NCBI RefSeq assembly: GCF_949628215.1
Contig: NC_134277.1
Span: forward strand, 88,897,963 to 88,961,962
DNA length: 64,000 nucleotides
Direction: 5' to 3'
Source: Phalacrocorax aristotelis
Taxonomy: Eukaryota > Chordata > Aves > Suliformes > Phalacrocoracidae
This document shows, one piece after another, positions 1-13,400 of this stretch. Numbering within the stretch: position 1 is the first letter of the stretch; each line of letters starts with the position of its first letter. A program made the translations under genes and the position numbers. The notes below the pieces were generated by a model that was not told where the DNA came from, made no database searches, and was given only the letters and a program-made list of their open reading frames with translations.

Positions 1-2849
1 GACATTTTGTCTGTTTTTACATTCACAAGCGTCATTCTCTGGACTGCCACCACAGTCTGACACCAGCTGAATGAGGGCTTACTGGGAGGGGACAAGGGGA
101 GCCACCAGTGAGCCAGCGGGTATGGTACCTTTCAGGGCTCCAAACAGCAGCTGAAACCAAAGCACTTGTTCAGCAGCGGTGTTTATGGTTCAGCTTTGCG
201 GTCCTCCAGTCCGCTCCCTTGTTTTGCTGTCAGTGTGAAAACTGCACAGTCAAGTCCCGCGTGTACAGCGAGCACTTTCTTGTCTTTTTTGGAATACAGG
301 GCACGTATGCGCGCAAGGAACTCACTTTCCCAGCTGCGTAGTCAAATGTTTCTGAAGTGGAAGATCAGAATAAGCCCTATTTATTGCTGCTGTTGTAGAT
401 AGCACCAATTAAATTAGCCCTTGAGAATCCCCATGTTTCATCACTCAAAAGTCCGCTATGACTACTTCTTTTCTGAGACTTCTAAAAGAGAGTGCCTGGA
501 CTTCTGTCTTTCCTGTCCCCTCAAAAAGCTTGACTGGAGTAACTGGTATTTCCACTGTCTCAAGCATTTGATGCAGCTATCATGCCAAAATGAAAATTAG
601 CTGTGTGGGTTTTACCATTAGTTCTGAATGTGCACAGCTTAAAACATAAGAAAATTAAATGTGAGGAGGGAAAATACTGTTTTCATTTGTGATAGAATTT
701 TTTTTTAATCTATCATTAAAAGATGATAAAGGGGGGTTTGCTGCTCTAGATGTGGGTGAGATGTAGCAATACATCTTAGAGCTCTTGACTGTTTCTTTTA
801 ACACTGGGTATCATAAGACTTCTTCAAAACTGAATTGCTGCCAGCTAACCTAAATTGGGGCTGTGCTTTGAGGAAACCAATTCCCCAGCAAGTGTGGGTG
901 TAGCCTGTTGAGGGATGGCAGTTCTTCCTCTCTGTCCATCTGCCAGCTGCCTCAGCCCACAGTCTGCTATATTCCCAACTGGGAAGTAACGAGCTTCAAA
1001 ACAAGATAGCAAAATAGCTGAACATATTTTGAAATAGCAAAACCATTAAAACAGTGATTTAGAAAAAGCCATCATATTGGCTATCACAGCTTAAAAAGAG
1101 CAAAAATCTTTTTATTAGCCTTTGTGCTACTTACAGCTGAGATAATCAATTATTCTAGGGCTAGTTTACCTTCCAACATGGCCAGTGAAAAGTACATAAA
1201 GCAATACATAGAGCAGCTTAAAATTATATGCATTTAAAAGAAAAGGAGCAAAGAGTTATGGTGAGCATGATGAATAGTTAAATAGTCTGTCTCTCCATAG
1301 TCTTTTCAATAGAAGTGTAGGTATAAAACCAATCTCTGTTTCCTCTGAAAAATCTAGGTATTAACTGCAATTTACTTTGTACTACATGATCATGTGTTGT
1401 TTCTCATTCTTTCTACGCACGCATATATGAAGGAATATTTTTTCTCTCCTACCAGCACATAGAAGCTATTTGTACTGCTACATATATAGAAGATGAGATC
1501 TCAGAGTACTACTCATACTGTGTAATATTATCCTTTCCCCTCTGTCTGCTTTTCTCCTCACCCCCGCTCCAGCCTGATGTGTGCAATAGCAGTGCTGCTC
1601 ACCAGGTCTCCTTTTTGCTACCAAAATATCTCCTTTTCAGTGTGAGATAGCCAGAGTGCTGCTCTGCATGTGGCAGCACGGGAGGAGCAGACATCGACAG
1701 CAGCGTGACACAGTATGTAATGCAGAATCTGACTCATTTGCAAAAGTGATATGAATATTTGTTGATTGTGTTGGTAATTGCAGAGTTGAGCAAGAACTGA
1801 AAAAAAACCAACCCTGCTTTCTTTATGGATACTTACGGTGTTTTCACTCACAGCTGCAATGGGAGGTGTAACCCACCTGAAGCAATGCCCCCCCAGGGGA
1901 GTGCCAGTCAGGTCAGACTGAATTCTCATCCTGGCTCTGCCGCCCGGCTGCATCACTGCCTTCAGCAAGCCCTGCTGTCTCTCTGCCTCCGCTCTCCATT
2001 TGTCAAGTAAGATTAACTGCAATCAGATTTTCCTCCCTGCTACCAAGATTAGAAGGGTAAAGCCAAGCATGTCTGTGAGGGACTTGGGTGGCGTGTTGTT
2101 AAGAAACCGTGTTGTTGGTTTTGTGGAAGTCTCTCTTCAGCAACGCGTGGTCAGGCAGGAACATCCCTGCTGTCCCACCACCCTTCTCCACTGGGGAGAC
2201 CAACAGCATAGTCTCATTAGCTAATCTGTGCTGCTGGACCTTTGCATTTTTCCTGCACAGTGTTTTGCAGAGGAAAGATGAAATGCCTGCCACAGGGGAA
2301 CACAGGAAGGACCCCTACCATCAATGCCCATGCAGAGGAGCAGCACAGTGATCTTCCTTATTGCCTACAAATCACAAAGGGTGAAACGGAGAAAGGAGAA
2401 CTGACAGGGGGCTGCCATAGCATGCTTTCACTGTCTAAAGGCTTTTTATGTAGAAAAATATGTCCAGATGATTTCAAGGGTTGCTTTGTTTTTCCACAAG
2501 ATTCTTCCTTGATGCTGCTCCCAGGCTTCTACAAGAGATGAGATCTTTGGCAACTATGCTTTTCCTCCCCATCTCAGGATTTTTCCCATGCAATTAATTA
2601 AGGGACTCTCAGACCCTGTTAACATGAGCATGGTGATACTAGTTACCTGGATAACACTGTCTTCTGAAGTTCAAACACACAGCCTCGTTGTGCCGTCAAC
2701 TTCTGTTTTATGTCTGGTCACCTCAGAGGTGACATGAACCCCAGGATGACATCTGCCCAGGCATAGGAGTAAACATTACTGATGTTGTTGGTTCACTATT
2801 TAGCTAACTTGTACTTACAAGCTTCCAACACTGGAGTTTCCACAGCCTC

Positions 2850-3260
2850 ACTGACATCACTTTATTCCAGATCTCTCTCATTTTTGAAAGACAGCGCCCA
2901 ATCCAGGCATAGAACTCCAGCAGGGGCCTTACAAGTGCTCAACAGAACATAAGAAGTACTTGCAGAATGACATTCAGGTCTTGTTCACTATCCTCCTGTT
3001 CATACAGTCCTGCATAGTGCTCACCTATTGCACAGCAGTCTGCCACAGGCTTGTGCTCAGTTTATGGTCCACTGTAATTGCCAGAACCTTTTGTGCAATG
3101 CTTCCTAGCTATTTTGTCCCAGTTTGTACCAGCGAAATTGATTATTCCTGCCTTGCCCAAGGGTAGTACTTTGCGTTTGTCTTGACAAAATTTGTCCTCT
3201 TTTTTTTGTGGTCTCCTTTTCCAATTTGTCAAGTTTAAATTCAAACCCTGCTTCTGGCAC
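2850..3260 (-). mobile_element. Old, decayed CR1/L3-type LINE 3' fragment
   Basis: The + strand resembles the antisense of the 3' portion of amniote CR1/L3 elements. A landmark block near 3165-3180 reads as a 'tagtactttgcgtttgtc' stretch, and a second block with 'ccaatttgtcaag' follows at about 3220-3232. It is heavily diverged and no open frame is retained. Boundaries are approximate. It is assigned by pattern memory only, so a repeat-library search could move it to another LINE family. Confidence 0.5.
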
Positions 3261-4421
3261 ATTGGAAAAGAAGGCAAAGCAGCGAGGCATAGAACATGGT
3301 CACGTAACCTCACATCCTTACAAAACTGGTAAAAAATGCAACAAGAGAAGAATTCAAGACTTGGCAGGTTGCACTGACACTGTTCTATGTTTGCAGGTGG
3401 GAAAAGTAGTGACTACAAACTTTGTTCAAAATCTGAAAGTTCATCCTCTCGCATAGTCAGTCATAGCTGAGTCCTGCTTCTGCCCCGGCTGCCCACGCAG
3501 ACTGATGCTCTCCCAAGGATGACCTACACGGATGTCAGAACATGCAGAATTTGGCAGGCTCCAGCACACACTGTCAGCACACGTCTCTTCCCATTGATTT
3601 GAAGTCACTGAAACTATAAATCAAGGCCTGCTTGAAGCTAAGTGTGCATTTGTGTGCTTTGCTGGATCGGGGCCTTAATCGATCTTTAGATGAGGTGTGA
3701 ACACAGGAATACAACTAAGACTATTGCAACCAGATTTTCTGACCTCCTGGTAAGAAGGATAAACCAAGCGTTTCTTGGTTTCATACCTGTATTGGGCTGA
3801 CAGGACAAAGATAGGTATGTTATAAAAGTTCATTGTCAGCACTTAAGCAAAAAAGCAATGCATGCTTTTCATAAAGGCACTTTTAATATATGCAGAATAA
3901 GGAGGCTGTACTTTTTACAGTCTTGCTTTTGGTAGAAACATTCTCATTTACAAGCAAATCTATATATTTGATAATGGTTCCAGCATTTAGCAGCAGCTAT
4001 TTTGTCCTACTTGTTTGGAAGCCTCTAATAGCTTAGTCTGAGCTCATTTCAGAGAGCTTCCCCTAACTGCAGGACCATCTGTTAGCCACCTCACTCTTTT
4101 TTCTTTCCTTGATTGGTTTCACACAGGCCCTTTAGTTCACTTTAAATTAGGGTTGTTTGGAGAAAATCATACTGTAATCTGCTCTTGGTTTCCCCACTCC
4201 CCAATTAGATGGAAAACATCCCATGACGAAGTGTTGGTGAATTTACCAGGCTTAGTGGAAAAAGGGTGTGTGGGGATTTTCTCCAAAGCTGGAAAGTTTC
4301 TGCAGGTAAGCCTATAAAACCTGCAGTAGAGGGTAACGATTACAAGCCCTTACTGTCATCCTAGGTGACCTCCGGTATTTTTTCAATTAGAACAGCTAAA
4401 AATATCAAGACTCTCTTTACT

Positions 4422-4560
4422 CATACTGTTGACCTTTTATGCATATATGCACATACATTCATACATATATATGTGTATATATACATACTGTTGACCTTTT
4501 AAATATAGACATAATATATAATTTATAAATATACATTATATATATGTGTATAATATATAT
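4422..4560. repeat. AT-rich (TA/CA)n microsatellite with flanking 17-bp direct repeat
   Basis: A run of alternating TA/TG/CA steps is interrupted by a second copy of a 17-bp word. The word occupies 4422-4438 and 4484-4500, 62 bp apart. The low-complexity TA tract continues to about 4560. This is typical replication-slippage DNA with no sign of function. Confidence 0.75.
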
Positions 4561-5399
4561 AAAAATTAAATCTGTCTCATTTCCTTGGGGATTTTCTCTT
4601 TAATTTAAAAATCTCTTCCAACTCATACAGGTCATGAGCGAGGCTGGAGAAGTATAAGGGAAACAAAGAGATATTAGAAAATTCCTCAGAGCCCCTGAAA
4701 AATATCTCCAGACAGATGAACCTGGAGGCCTGTTTTGTTCCTGGAATTTTATATTTCTTTTTTTTTTTAATAAATTCAGACTCTGAGCAAGAGCTGGAGA
4801 ATGCCGGACTGGGGAATTGCTACTGTGGGGAAGATTTTTAGAAACAGAAGAACAACGCCAAGCTGAAGGAACCTTGCCTTGCTTCCATTGTCATTTTTTC
4901 ATAACGAACAGAATCCTGTGAAATCCTCTGAGCTTTAAACAGTTCACATTTCAAACTGAGGGGGGAAAAAAAAGATCAAGGAGTAGCTGACAGGTTCTAA
5001 TATCCTCTGTGTTGTCTGAAATAGTGTTGCAATAGACCAAACCGGTGACAAACACAGGAGCGATCTTAATTCAAGATGTTAAATTTCAAAGCAAAAAAAG
5101 CCCACTTGCTGGCTGCAGGAAACAGGGTTTTTGCAGAATTGCTCATGGCACATTATTGCTACAGGATTTGCCTGGGCGCAGCCATCCAGCCTGTCCTGCG
5201 GTGCCTTCAGTCTGAGTTTGGCACAAGGTCCTCCAGTTGAAACCTGCTTGTGTCCCTATTTCACAGCCCCAGAGAGGAAAAATGCAGGCAAAATGCAAAC
5301 GTAGCCTGGAAGCGTTTCCATTTTGCCTGTGAGCAGGATGCTGCATGGCTTGGGCTGGCTGGGGAGCCCCTTGGCTGGGGGCTCGGGAGAGCTGCGACC

Positions 5400-6160
5400 T
5401 CTCTCCTGTCCACCCTCCCACAGCCAGGCCGTAAGTACGCGCCTGCAGCACCGGCCTCTGCCCTCCTGGGCTGCTCCCGGAGCCCGTGCTGCGCCCCCAG
5501 GACGGCGGGAGAGCGAGGGGAGAGCGCTGGGCTGCCGGTGGGCCAGGGAAGGTTTCCAGGGTCACTTGTGGGGCTGGGAAAGAAAAGCCCCAGTAAGATG
5601 GGAAAAGTAGGGCGATGGTCGCCCTCCAGATTTACACTTTCATACAGGAGGAGCCTGAGGGTTACCCCTGCGGATGTAAAGACAGCACACCCCTCCAGAA
5701 GCTTAGGGAAAGGGCTTGTGCAACTCTTTCATTACTGAAATACCACCGCACCCGTGTTGCTACGCCTTTGCCAGGCAGCGAGGCGTGAGATCCCCTACCG
5801 CTGCCTGCAGCAGGCAGGGATGCGCCGAGGCAGAGCCGGGGTGGCTCGTCCCAGCGGCGCACATTTCGTCTGAGAGAAGGGAGCCCCTCGGTGCCCCCCG
5901 CGGCAGCACCGGGGCTTCCCCGCGGTTTCCATAGCCCCACCTGGCGTCGGGCCGCGGCAAGGGAAGCGTTTCCGGAGCTGTTCCCCTCCCAAAACTTGCC
6001 CTTGCTCTTCCCCCCGCTGTGCTTAGCACAAACCGCTTCTCCGTGGAAGCCCCCCGAGGTGCTTGGCGGGTACCACCGCCCCACGCCCAGGGCAGCGGTG
6101 CCCCTCTTTCCAGGAGGAGCGCTGCCACGCCAGACGCTTTCTAGCTCTGCCGCCATCGTG
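5400..6160. promoter_or_regulatory. CpG-rich island not attached to a recognised gene
   Basis: GC content and CpG frequency rise sharply compared with the AT-rich flanks. Overlapping open frames appear in all phases on both strands, the usual artefact of GC-rich DNA. A consensus donor, GTAAGT, lies on the + strand at 5431, immediately after a GC-rich stretch, so a first exon of a non-coding transcript is possible. No protein-coding exon can be recognised. It could also be a distal regulatory island. Confidence 0.45.
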
Positions 6161-8109
6161 GGCAGCTGGGTTTTCTAAGAAAGGATCGATTGGCATTTGG
6201 CTCTCAAGCCAAGTATTGCTTACTGGGGTAAACTGGTGATAGCCTTCTCGTTTATCAGCGTGACCAGGCCGTGAGCAGCGACAAACCCTGGGTGCAACCC
6301 AAGGCGCGCTTCTGCACCACAGAGTCATCGGTAAAAAAATGCACCGACCCCAGTAATCAGGCTTGCTTTCTGTAAGCGAGAGGAGCCACAGCTAAGGCTT
6401 TTTTTAGTAGCCGGGTGTTTACAACTTGCTGCTCTGCTGCCCTGACAGATCCCAGGGTGAGGAGGCAGAGGAGACAGCCAAGGAGCTCTGCTCTGCTTCC
6501 CACCCTGCGGCTGCTGCCTGGGTGATTGCACCTGAGCAATCCCATCGGGAATAACGGGGAAGCTCATGTATCGGGGAACGGGATCCTGAATCTTCAGGAC
6601 TGAGGTTTACGTCTGCAAACAAAAAACAGCCTGCTTTTCAGGACCTTGCATTTTTCAATGGTACACAATAGCAGTTGCTTTTTTCCAATACTGAATGCCG
6701 AATTTAAGAGCACAGACAACACTACTATATCTTGTACGACTACCTGGTTTAAATCAGTGTTTCTACCTGACTCCTCTTCTGGTTTCCTGTGTAGGCACCT
6801 AGGAAAAGCAAGACTGAGTTTAGGTACCCTGGCTTACCTGGCCACATCTCCGTTCCTGTAAGACATGCAAATACCCTCTCCCTTACTTCAGCAAGAAGGG
6901 AGTTCCTTCCAGGTTTGGGATGGGAGGTGTGGCTTTGTAGAACAGCTGTGGATCTCCTAGAGGCAGCCACATAGATTATCAGAGGGAGCCCTTCCAGCCG
7001 TGGGCCCTTGCTTATCCTGCTCGTAATCATGGACATACCCATTAAGACTCTGTTGCCAGAGCCAGGAATAGACCAGAGTAATCCTGGTGCCCAGCAGCCT
7101 TACCCATAGTTTTGTAATTCATACCCATGTGCGTGACATCTTAATTCAGCTCATTCTGCCAGGGCATTACCACATGCAATACATACAATCTGCCGCCCAC
7201 TCGCCAAGGCACTGCTGTTCTCCACATGTGCTGCAGACGTGAGTGGCTGCAGCACCATGCATGAACCCTCAGCTACAAATGTGGCTTTTCCTACATTTGA
7301 GTTTGTGGCTTAAACGATGTAGTTTTTTAAAGTAGCTCTTTTAACACAGTTTATGACTCTATGCATGTATTAGGTGGACCCTGGATTGATGATTGACGTG
7401 CTTTTGCTTTGCTAACAGCCTTTGCTGATATGAATGGAGATGTCTTAAGATACATCCTATTAGTGTTTCTATATTGCTTCTGCTCTGGTGGGCGAGAGAT
7501 ATATCTGACGGTGAGACACTTCACAATGCATCTGACAGGCACAAAGAACAGCACACAGGAGGTTCTGCCTGACTGTCTGGAAAGTGGAATAAACAACCGT
7601 TAAAAGAAAATAACCTTATTCTTCATGCACACTTGCAGGGAAGTGCGTGCCGGGGTGCTGTGTGTGCGCACTGGGACGGAAGACACACCCAGTGAAGTGG
7701 GTGAGGGTGGGTGCTTTTCCTTTTTACTACAGTCAGGCCACTGCTTGCTTTGGAAGGCTGTGCCTTGTGGGAGACGAAGCACCTGTTAGGTGACATGCAG
7801 CAGAAATGATGGGCTGAGCAAAACGGGGTGTTTTGCTCGGCTGAGGAACATTGCTTGTTTGGAGGTAATACTGTAACGGCACAATGGAGCAGTTCCTACT
7901 TTTCAGTGAAGGTTTTGAATATCAGTGAACAGCATCAGAAACACCTGGGAGCACACAGCTGCTGACATGATAGCTGGGGGTACCGCAGAGGCAGGGATGA
8001 CCACAAAACCACCTGCCTGACAGGACAGAAAATGCGGGGAAAGCCTGCAAAGAAGTAGCAGAGGATGGAAAGAACCCTGCACTGAGGAACAGAGGGATGT
8101 GGAGACTGC

Positions 8110-8125
8110 AGTGTGTGTGTGTGTG
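8110..8125. repeat. Short (GT)n microsatellite
   Basis: About eight perfect GT/TG units occur in otherwise unique sequence. Confidence 0.8.
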
Positions 8126-10060
8126 CTGAGCGCAGTACTTCAACTGCAAACTCATAATGACTCCTCGGTGTGTAGATTCAGGAGACATTAGCCAGGACAT
8201 GGAGTCTGATGCTGTAATTCAAGCATGCACAAGTGCTTGAGGGCCATTTCTGAACATGACCAAGCAGCACTTCTGTTTCGTGTCTCGGTGAAGAGGCTGA
8301 GCTTCCAAATGTGATGTCGCTGGGGTGCAGTTTTTGTGCTGAGCCTGATGAAATCCCATCACTGATGAGCTCAGCAAATACTGTGATCTTGAATTATGAG
8401 TCCCTGTGAGAGCTAAAGCCACATTGTGTTTTCCCCAATGGCAATTGTTGAGCAGGACCTCTGCTTCTCCCCTGTGCTTGCTTTCTCTTTCTCCCTGCCC
8501 CCATGCATTTGGGAAGCCTGAGACAGTGTGACCATGTGAGCATACGCCAATCTCTTCAAAGGGCATCTGTAATCCCCTGTGCTAATCCTCCTGCGGGAGG
8601 AAGGATGCTTGTAGGCAGCACTTGCAAATCCACACCCAGAATATTAAGCTTGTTATAAAACCTGGACTGTTATTGCATCTGCTGACTCTTGTTTCCAAAT
8701 AAATTGTTGTGGGGGAGTTTCTCCTTCCTGTGGACTTCCTTTGAAATGTTGCTTCAGCTTAAAGTAATACAGCTTGTTTCACGTACCCTCACGAGAAAAA
8801 ATGGCAACAACTAGGGACAGCTATCATTATTCACTGCACTAATAGTGCTGATCACGATAGGCCACATTTTCAAAGCGACCTCTAAAGCTGTACAAGTCCG
8901 CAGATGCAGCTAAAGCAGGTGGCTCAATCCATATGTGTCTGGACATCGCCCGCTGATCCCATGAGGCCAAGGATCCCCAGTGGCCTGGGGCATCCACAGG
9001 GCGCCCAGCGGAGGAGCTGAGGTTCCCTGTACCAGCACAGAGTGGGTAGGACATGCCCACATGGCAAATGCAAGGGGGACTTCAGCACCAGCCGAAACAT
9101 GCAGTTGATACATGATTTCTGTGTTGCTCTGAAGCTTTTGAAGTGGTATAAGTGCTGAGAGCGCTGTAATGTCTGTGCCATTTCGGCTCCCCGTTGCCTT
9201 GCCCTATGTGGCAGTTCATCTGCCAGAGTGTGGAAGGGCTCCAGCTGTCTGCAGTGCAGCGATGTAGGGCTGGGACTCAGCTGGCTCGCCTGGTAGTGTG
9301 AGGTGCTTCAGAGGTTGCAGGTGGCACAAAGGAAGGGATGGTGTCCCTCTCCCTGGAAGGCACTTCCATGTTTCCTGTTGATAAAGGGTTGAGTGGGCAG
9401 CAAGGGGACTGCCCACTCCAGCAGATCTTTGGCAGGCGATCACCTGGGCAGGTTCCCCATGCTCAGGAAATACAAACCTATTAATGCACACCAGTCAGGG
9501 GCAACAGTGACCGAAGGACAAAGGCCTGGCAGAAAGCTGGGACAGAGACACACAGAGCAGCATTCATCTGCTGTTGTAGCCTTAGATGCATTCACAGAGG
9601 GAGGGAAATGTAATTTGGGTAACACCTTTCAGCCATGTAACAAATTAACAAATACTTAATTCATTAGCTCTTGGTCTGGGGTGAGGACCTGTTACTGCGG
9701 AAAACAAAGCAAAGAGGCAGTAAAACATACATTTTCAAAGGTGGCCATGTGTTATTGGTGCCTCTGCTGTCCTCTGCCTGTTGGACACTCAGACCCTGCT
9801 CTCAGACCTTCCCACAGAAGCAGCACTAGCAAGTGACCCCCTCCGATGAATACACCCAGCACCTTTATCTAAAGTCCTGGTTTAGAATTTTGACACAGGA
9901 GGCCCCACTTCAGCTTCTCTCACACCTCTCCCAAACCCGCTACACCTGTCCTCATGCCAATGGCTTTGGGGCTGTAGCCTGAGGCTACATGCAATCCAGA
10001 GTACCTGTGGGTATTGCCAGAAGGGGTGCACACTTATACTGGATTATGCCTGATGTCAGG

Positions 10061-10451
10061 TGTGGTGGGTTGACCCTGGCTGGATGCCAGGTGCCCACCA
10101 AAGCCGCTCTGTCACTCCCCTCCTCAGCTGGACAGGGGAGAGAAAATAGAACGAAAGGCTTGTGGGATGAGATAAGGACAAGGAAAGATCACTCAGCAGT
10201 TACATTACTGTCACAGGTAAAACAGACTCAACATGGGGAAATTAGTTTAACTCATTGCCAATCAAATAAGAGCAGGTTAATGAGATGGCTTGGCCAGGTT
10301 AATGATGGGCTCAGCCTTGGCCAGCAGCAGATCCATCTTGGAGCTGGCTGACATTGGCTGTTGGACATGGGGGAAGCTTCCAGCAGCTTCTCACAGAAGT
10401 CACCCCTGTAGCCCCCCTGCTACCAAAACCTTGCCATGAAAACCCAATACA
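10061..10451 (+). mobile_element. Solo LTR of an avian endogenous retrovirus, with intact TSD
   Basis: This 391-bp segment starts TGTGGTGGGTTGACC and ends CAATACA, so it has the TG...CA ends of an LTR. It is flanked on both sides by the same five bases, TCAGG, at 10056-10060 and 10452-10456. No internal retroviral sequence follows, so it is a solo LTR left by recombination between two LTRs. A five-base duplication is typical of ERVL/class III elements; ERVK usually leaves six and ERV1 four. Orientation is inferred from resemblance to LTRs I know from bird genomes. Confidence 0.88.
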
Positions 10452-13400
10452 TCAGGCTGCCTCTTCATTGGCATCAGCTGGCTGACATTGACAGTGGTTT
10501 TGTAGCCCCAGTGAGCAGAGCGCAGCAACTTTCAGCGCAACATGGGGCACTGTGAAGCTTGGGTTGTCTTGCTTAGCCCACAGTCACTAGTGAAGATATA
10601 TCTCTAGGCAAGACAACGCTGCTCAGCAGCTAAGGCAGAGCCCAAGCTCCTGGCTGGGACATGTTACACAGCCTCACATCAAGCACAGAGCTATAAAGCC
10701 TCCCCAAGAAGACTGATACATGGAAACAGCAAGTGGATGAGTAAATTGTTATCTCTTAATTTCAAGCAGACATCAATTGTACACCAATAGCATGCTTTTA
10801 AAAAAAACCCGCAGGCTGCTCTCTCCTTCCTGGCAAAGACCTCACGCAGCCCCATGCCGGAAGGGTCTCCATGCCTGCTGTGCACAGCTAAGCACAAGCA
10901 GGGACCAAGTCACTGGCCAGAGGTTGCCAGTTTCCACAGTTGTGGAGTCTCGGCCGCAATTTGGTTTAGTTGGTTTCCATCTTGGCAGCGTTTGTGACAA
11001 AAAGTGCAGAAGAGGCTCTCGTTCTCTGCAGGGACTATGCTTAATCACAACAGGTGTTAAATAAATGAATGTGCTGAAAGCAGATGCCAGACTGTGCCCG
11101 CCAGGCCATTAACAACCCAGGAGGAAAAGACAGACGGGGAACTTCGGCCCTGAGCAGGCAGTGGGTATTGCCCAGTTAGAAAGCTCAGAGCAAAGAAAGG
11201 GCAGAGGGAGCAGGCAAAGGATCAAGAATCTCAGTGCAGCAACTGTGAAGGTGATAGGGCTTAAACGGAAAAACCTATGCAAGCTCAAAACCATACATAT
11301 TAAAATCTCAGTGTGCAAGAGGACGTTACCTCTGGCTGTTTAACAGTGAATTTCCAGCTCTGTCAAATGAGAATGTTTTCCATCGATATTCCTGCAGCAA
11401 CACGCCTTGTCACTATGTTTAAGCACAGATGGTTATGTAGCTTCCATACAAATCTGGCGCGTGGGACAACGCCAAGCTTTCAATTGCTTTATCTTTAAAG
11501 ATAAGGGTGATACCGACCTGCTGAACTGATCTAAATCTGATGAATCCATGAGAGATCACATGGAGATACAGACAGAGGAATCAATAAGGCATTAACAGAT
11601 GCTGGAGTTGCTGCCTGTAAATCAATTTGGAAGTGTCCAGTGTACTGCAGTTTGTAAAATATACCTTAAGCTGTAATTGTGAAATGGACTAAGCTACGAA
11701 AGACTAAGCATCAAGATCCAGGAGTCAAGGACCTGTAGCAGGCTCTGAGTGGTACACAGCTGAAGGAATAAATCAGCACCATTCACCTAGCAGAGGATCA
11801 AGTGACGTCTGAGCAGTCTCTGGCTTCTCTGGTTGCCACCAGCACCTGTATTGCTCCACATCAGCACTTTGGAACAAGCTGGAAGGGCAACAAAAGTATA
11901 ACTCAGAGAGCAAATGATGAAAGTTAATCTCTGCTCAGGGGTCTGGTGAAGGGAATTTTGAAAAATCTGCCTATGCCATGAAGAATATTTCTGTAAATTG
12001 ATTCATGTGTGCTAGACACCTCATGTCCCTGTAGATAACAAAGCTGATTCAGCTGAATCTGTGCTACAGATTTTGAGTGTGGCATCTTAGCTGAAGTCTG
12101 AGATGATAGCAGGAATGACAAAAAAAATTGAAATTCAAGTGTCTCTCTGCTTCATCTTTACAAAATCTCTCTGTAGTTAAGTATCTTTTGCTGACTGACG
12201 CCCATGTTATCAGCCTGGATACCACATCTCCTTCCCTGGAGAAAATGAGTTCGACACGCGGGCTGTCAGGGCGAGGGGGAAGAGGCAGTATCACTACAAA
12301 GGCAAACTAGCAGAGCTGCTCTGAGATCAGCACAGTCAATCTCACCACCCGGGTGCTGGGACGCCTCACCTCCCTGTTTGATGTCCCTGTTTCTGCAGGC
12401 CAGCAGGTGAGTGTTAACAAAGCAGCCGAGGTTTAAGCCCTGCTAGGGTTGAGGCAGTTTCTGCATGGCATATGCCCTGGGGGAGCAATCCCCTGCTGCA
12501 GGACAGACTGTGGGCTGCCGGGCGCTGGCTGCTTTCTCCATGCCCTTTGCTACACTAGATGCTGAGAAGTTGGTTGCAACTTTGCCAAATATATCGGAGT
12601 GGAGCCCAGCAAAAATCTTGTTGCAGGTTGAAAGCTGTCTAGAAGAGGCTTTGCCACCCTACCAGCACACTCAGCACTGCAGCTCTGCAAAGGCATTAGG
12701 CCGTACTCACGTACTCCCGTTCTGGGAAGCTGCAACCAGGCAGCAGTTCTGCCTTGGGAAACACAGCTGTGGAGCTTCCTCTCTCCTCCTCAGAAGGGAC
12801 CATGGAGACCGAGATGTGCTAAACTCGATGGTACATTATTAACCACGTCGTCTGATGACAAAGTCCCAACCTCACTGGCCTGCAGCCAGCACAGCGCCAT
12901 AGTGCAGGAGAGGAAGGTATGCCACAGACTGGAAAGAATCAGGTGGGAAAGATGATGCAGCTGAAGGTCTGTGGTGATCCCACCTCTTATTTGATGGGAT
13001 ACAACATGAGTTGCCTGGAAGGAAAAATGGTGCTGTGAACTTTTGTAAGCTGGTGGCCTTTGCCTCCCATCAGTCAGTTTGCTCCTGGAAAGGTTGCAGC
13101 CAGAATACATAGCAGCAAAGTGACTCGTGGATGGATATTACTCCTGCCTTGGAATACCTTGCTGTACTAAAAGGCCTTGGTTCATCTATTGACCTTAATT
13201 TTCTTGTAAACCTATTCCAGAGGCTTAATCTTAGCCCTGTGTTGTTCCAGGCCCTGCCGTGGTCTGTCTGCACTAATACATCTGTCAGACAGTTTTCAAG
13301 AGGGTTTCTGCTCCTCTCCAGAGCCCAGGTACCATGGGTATGTCTCTCTGGGTCTGACAGTGACCTAAGCACTGCAAGCTGAGCACTCAGTCTCCACGTG

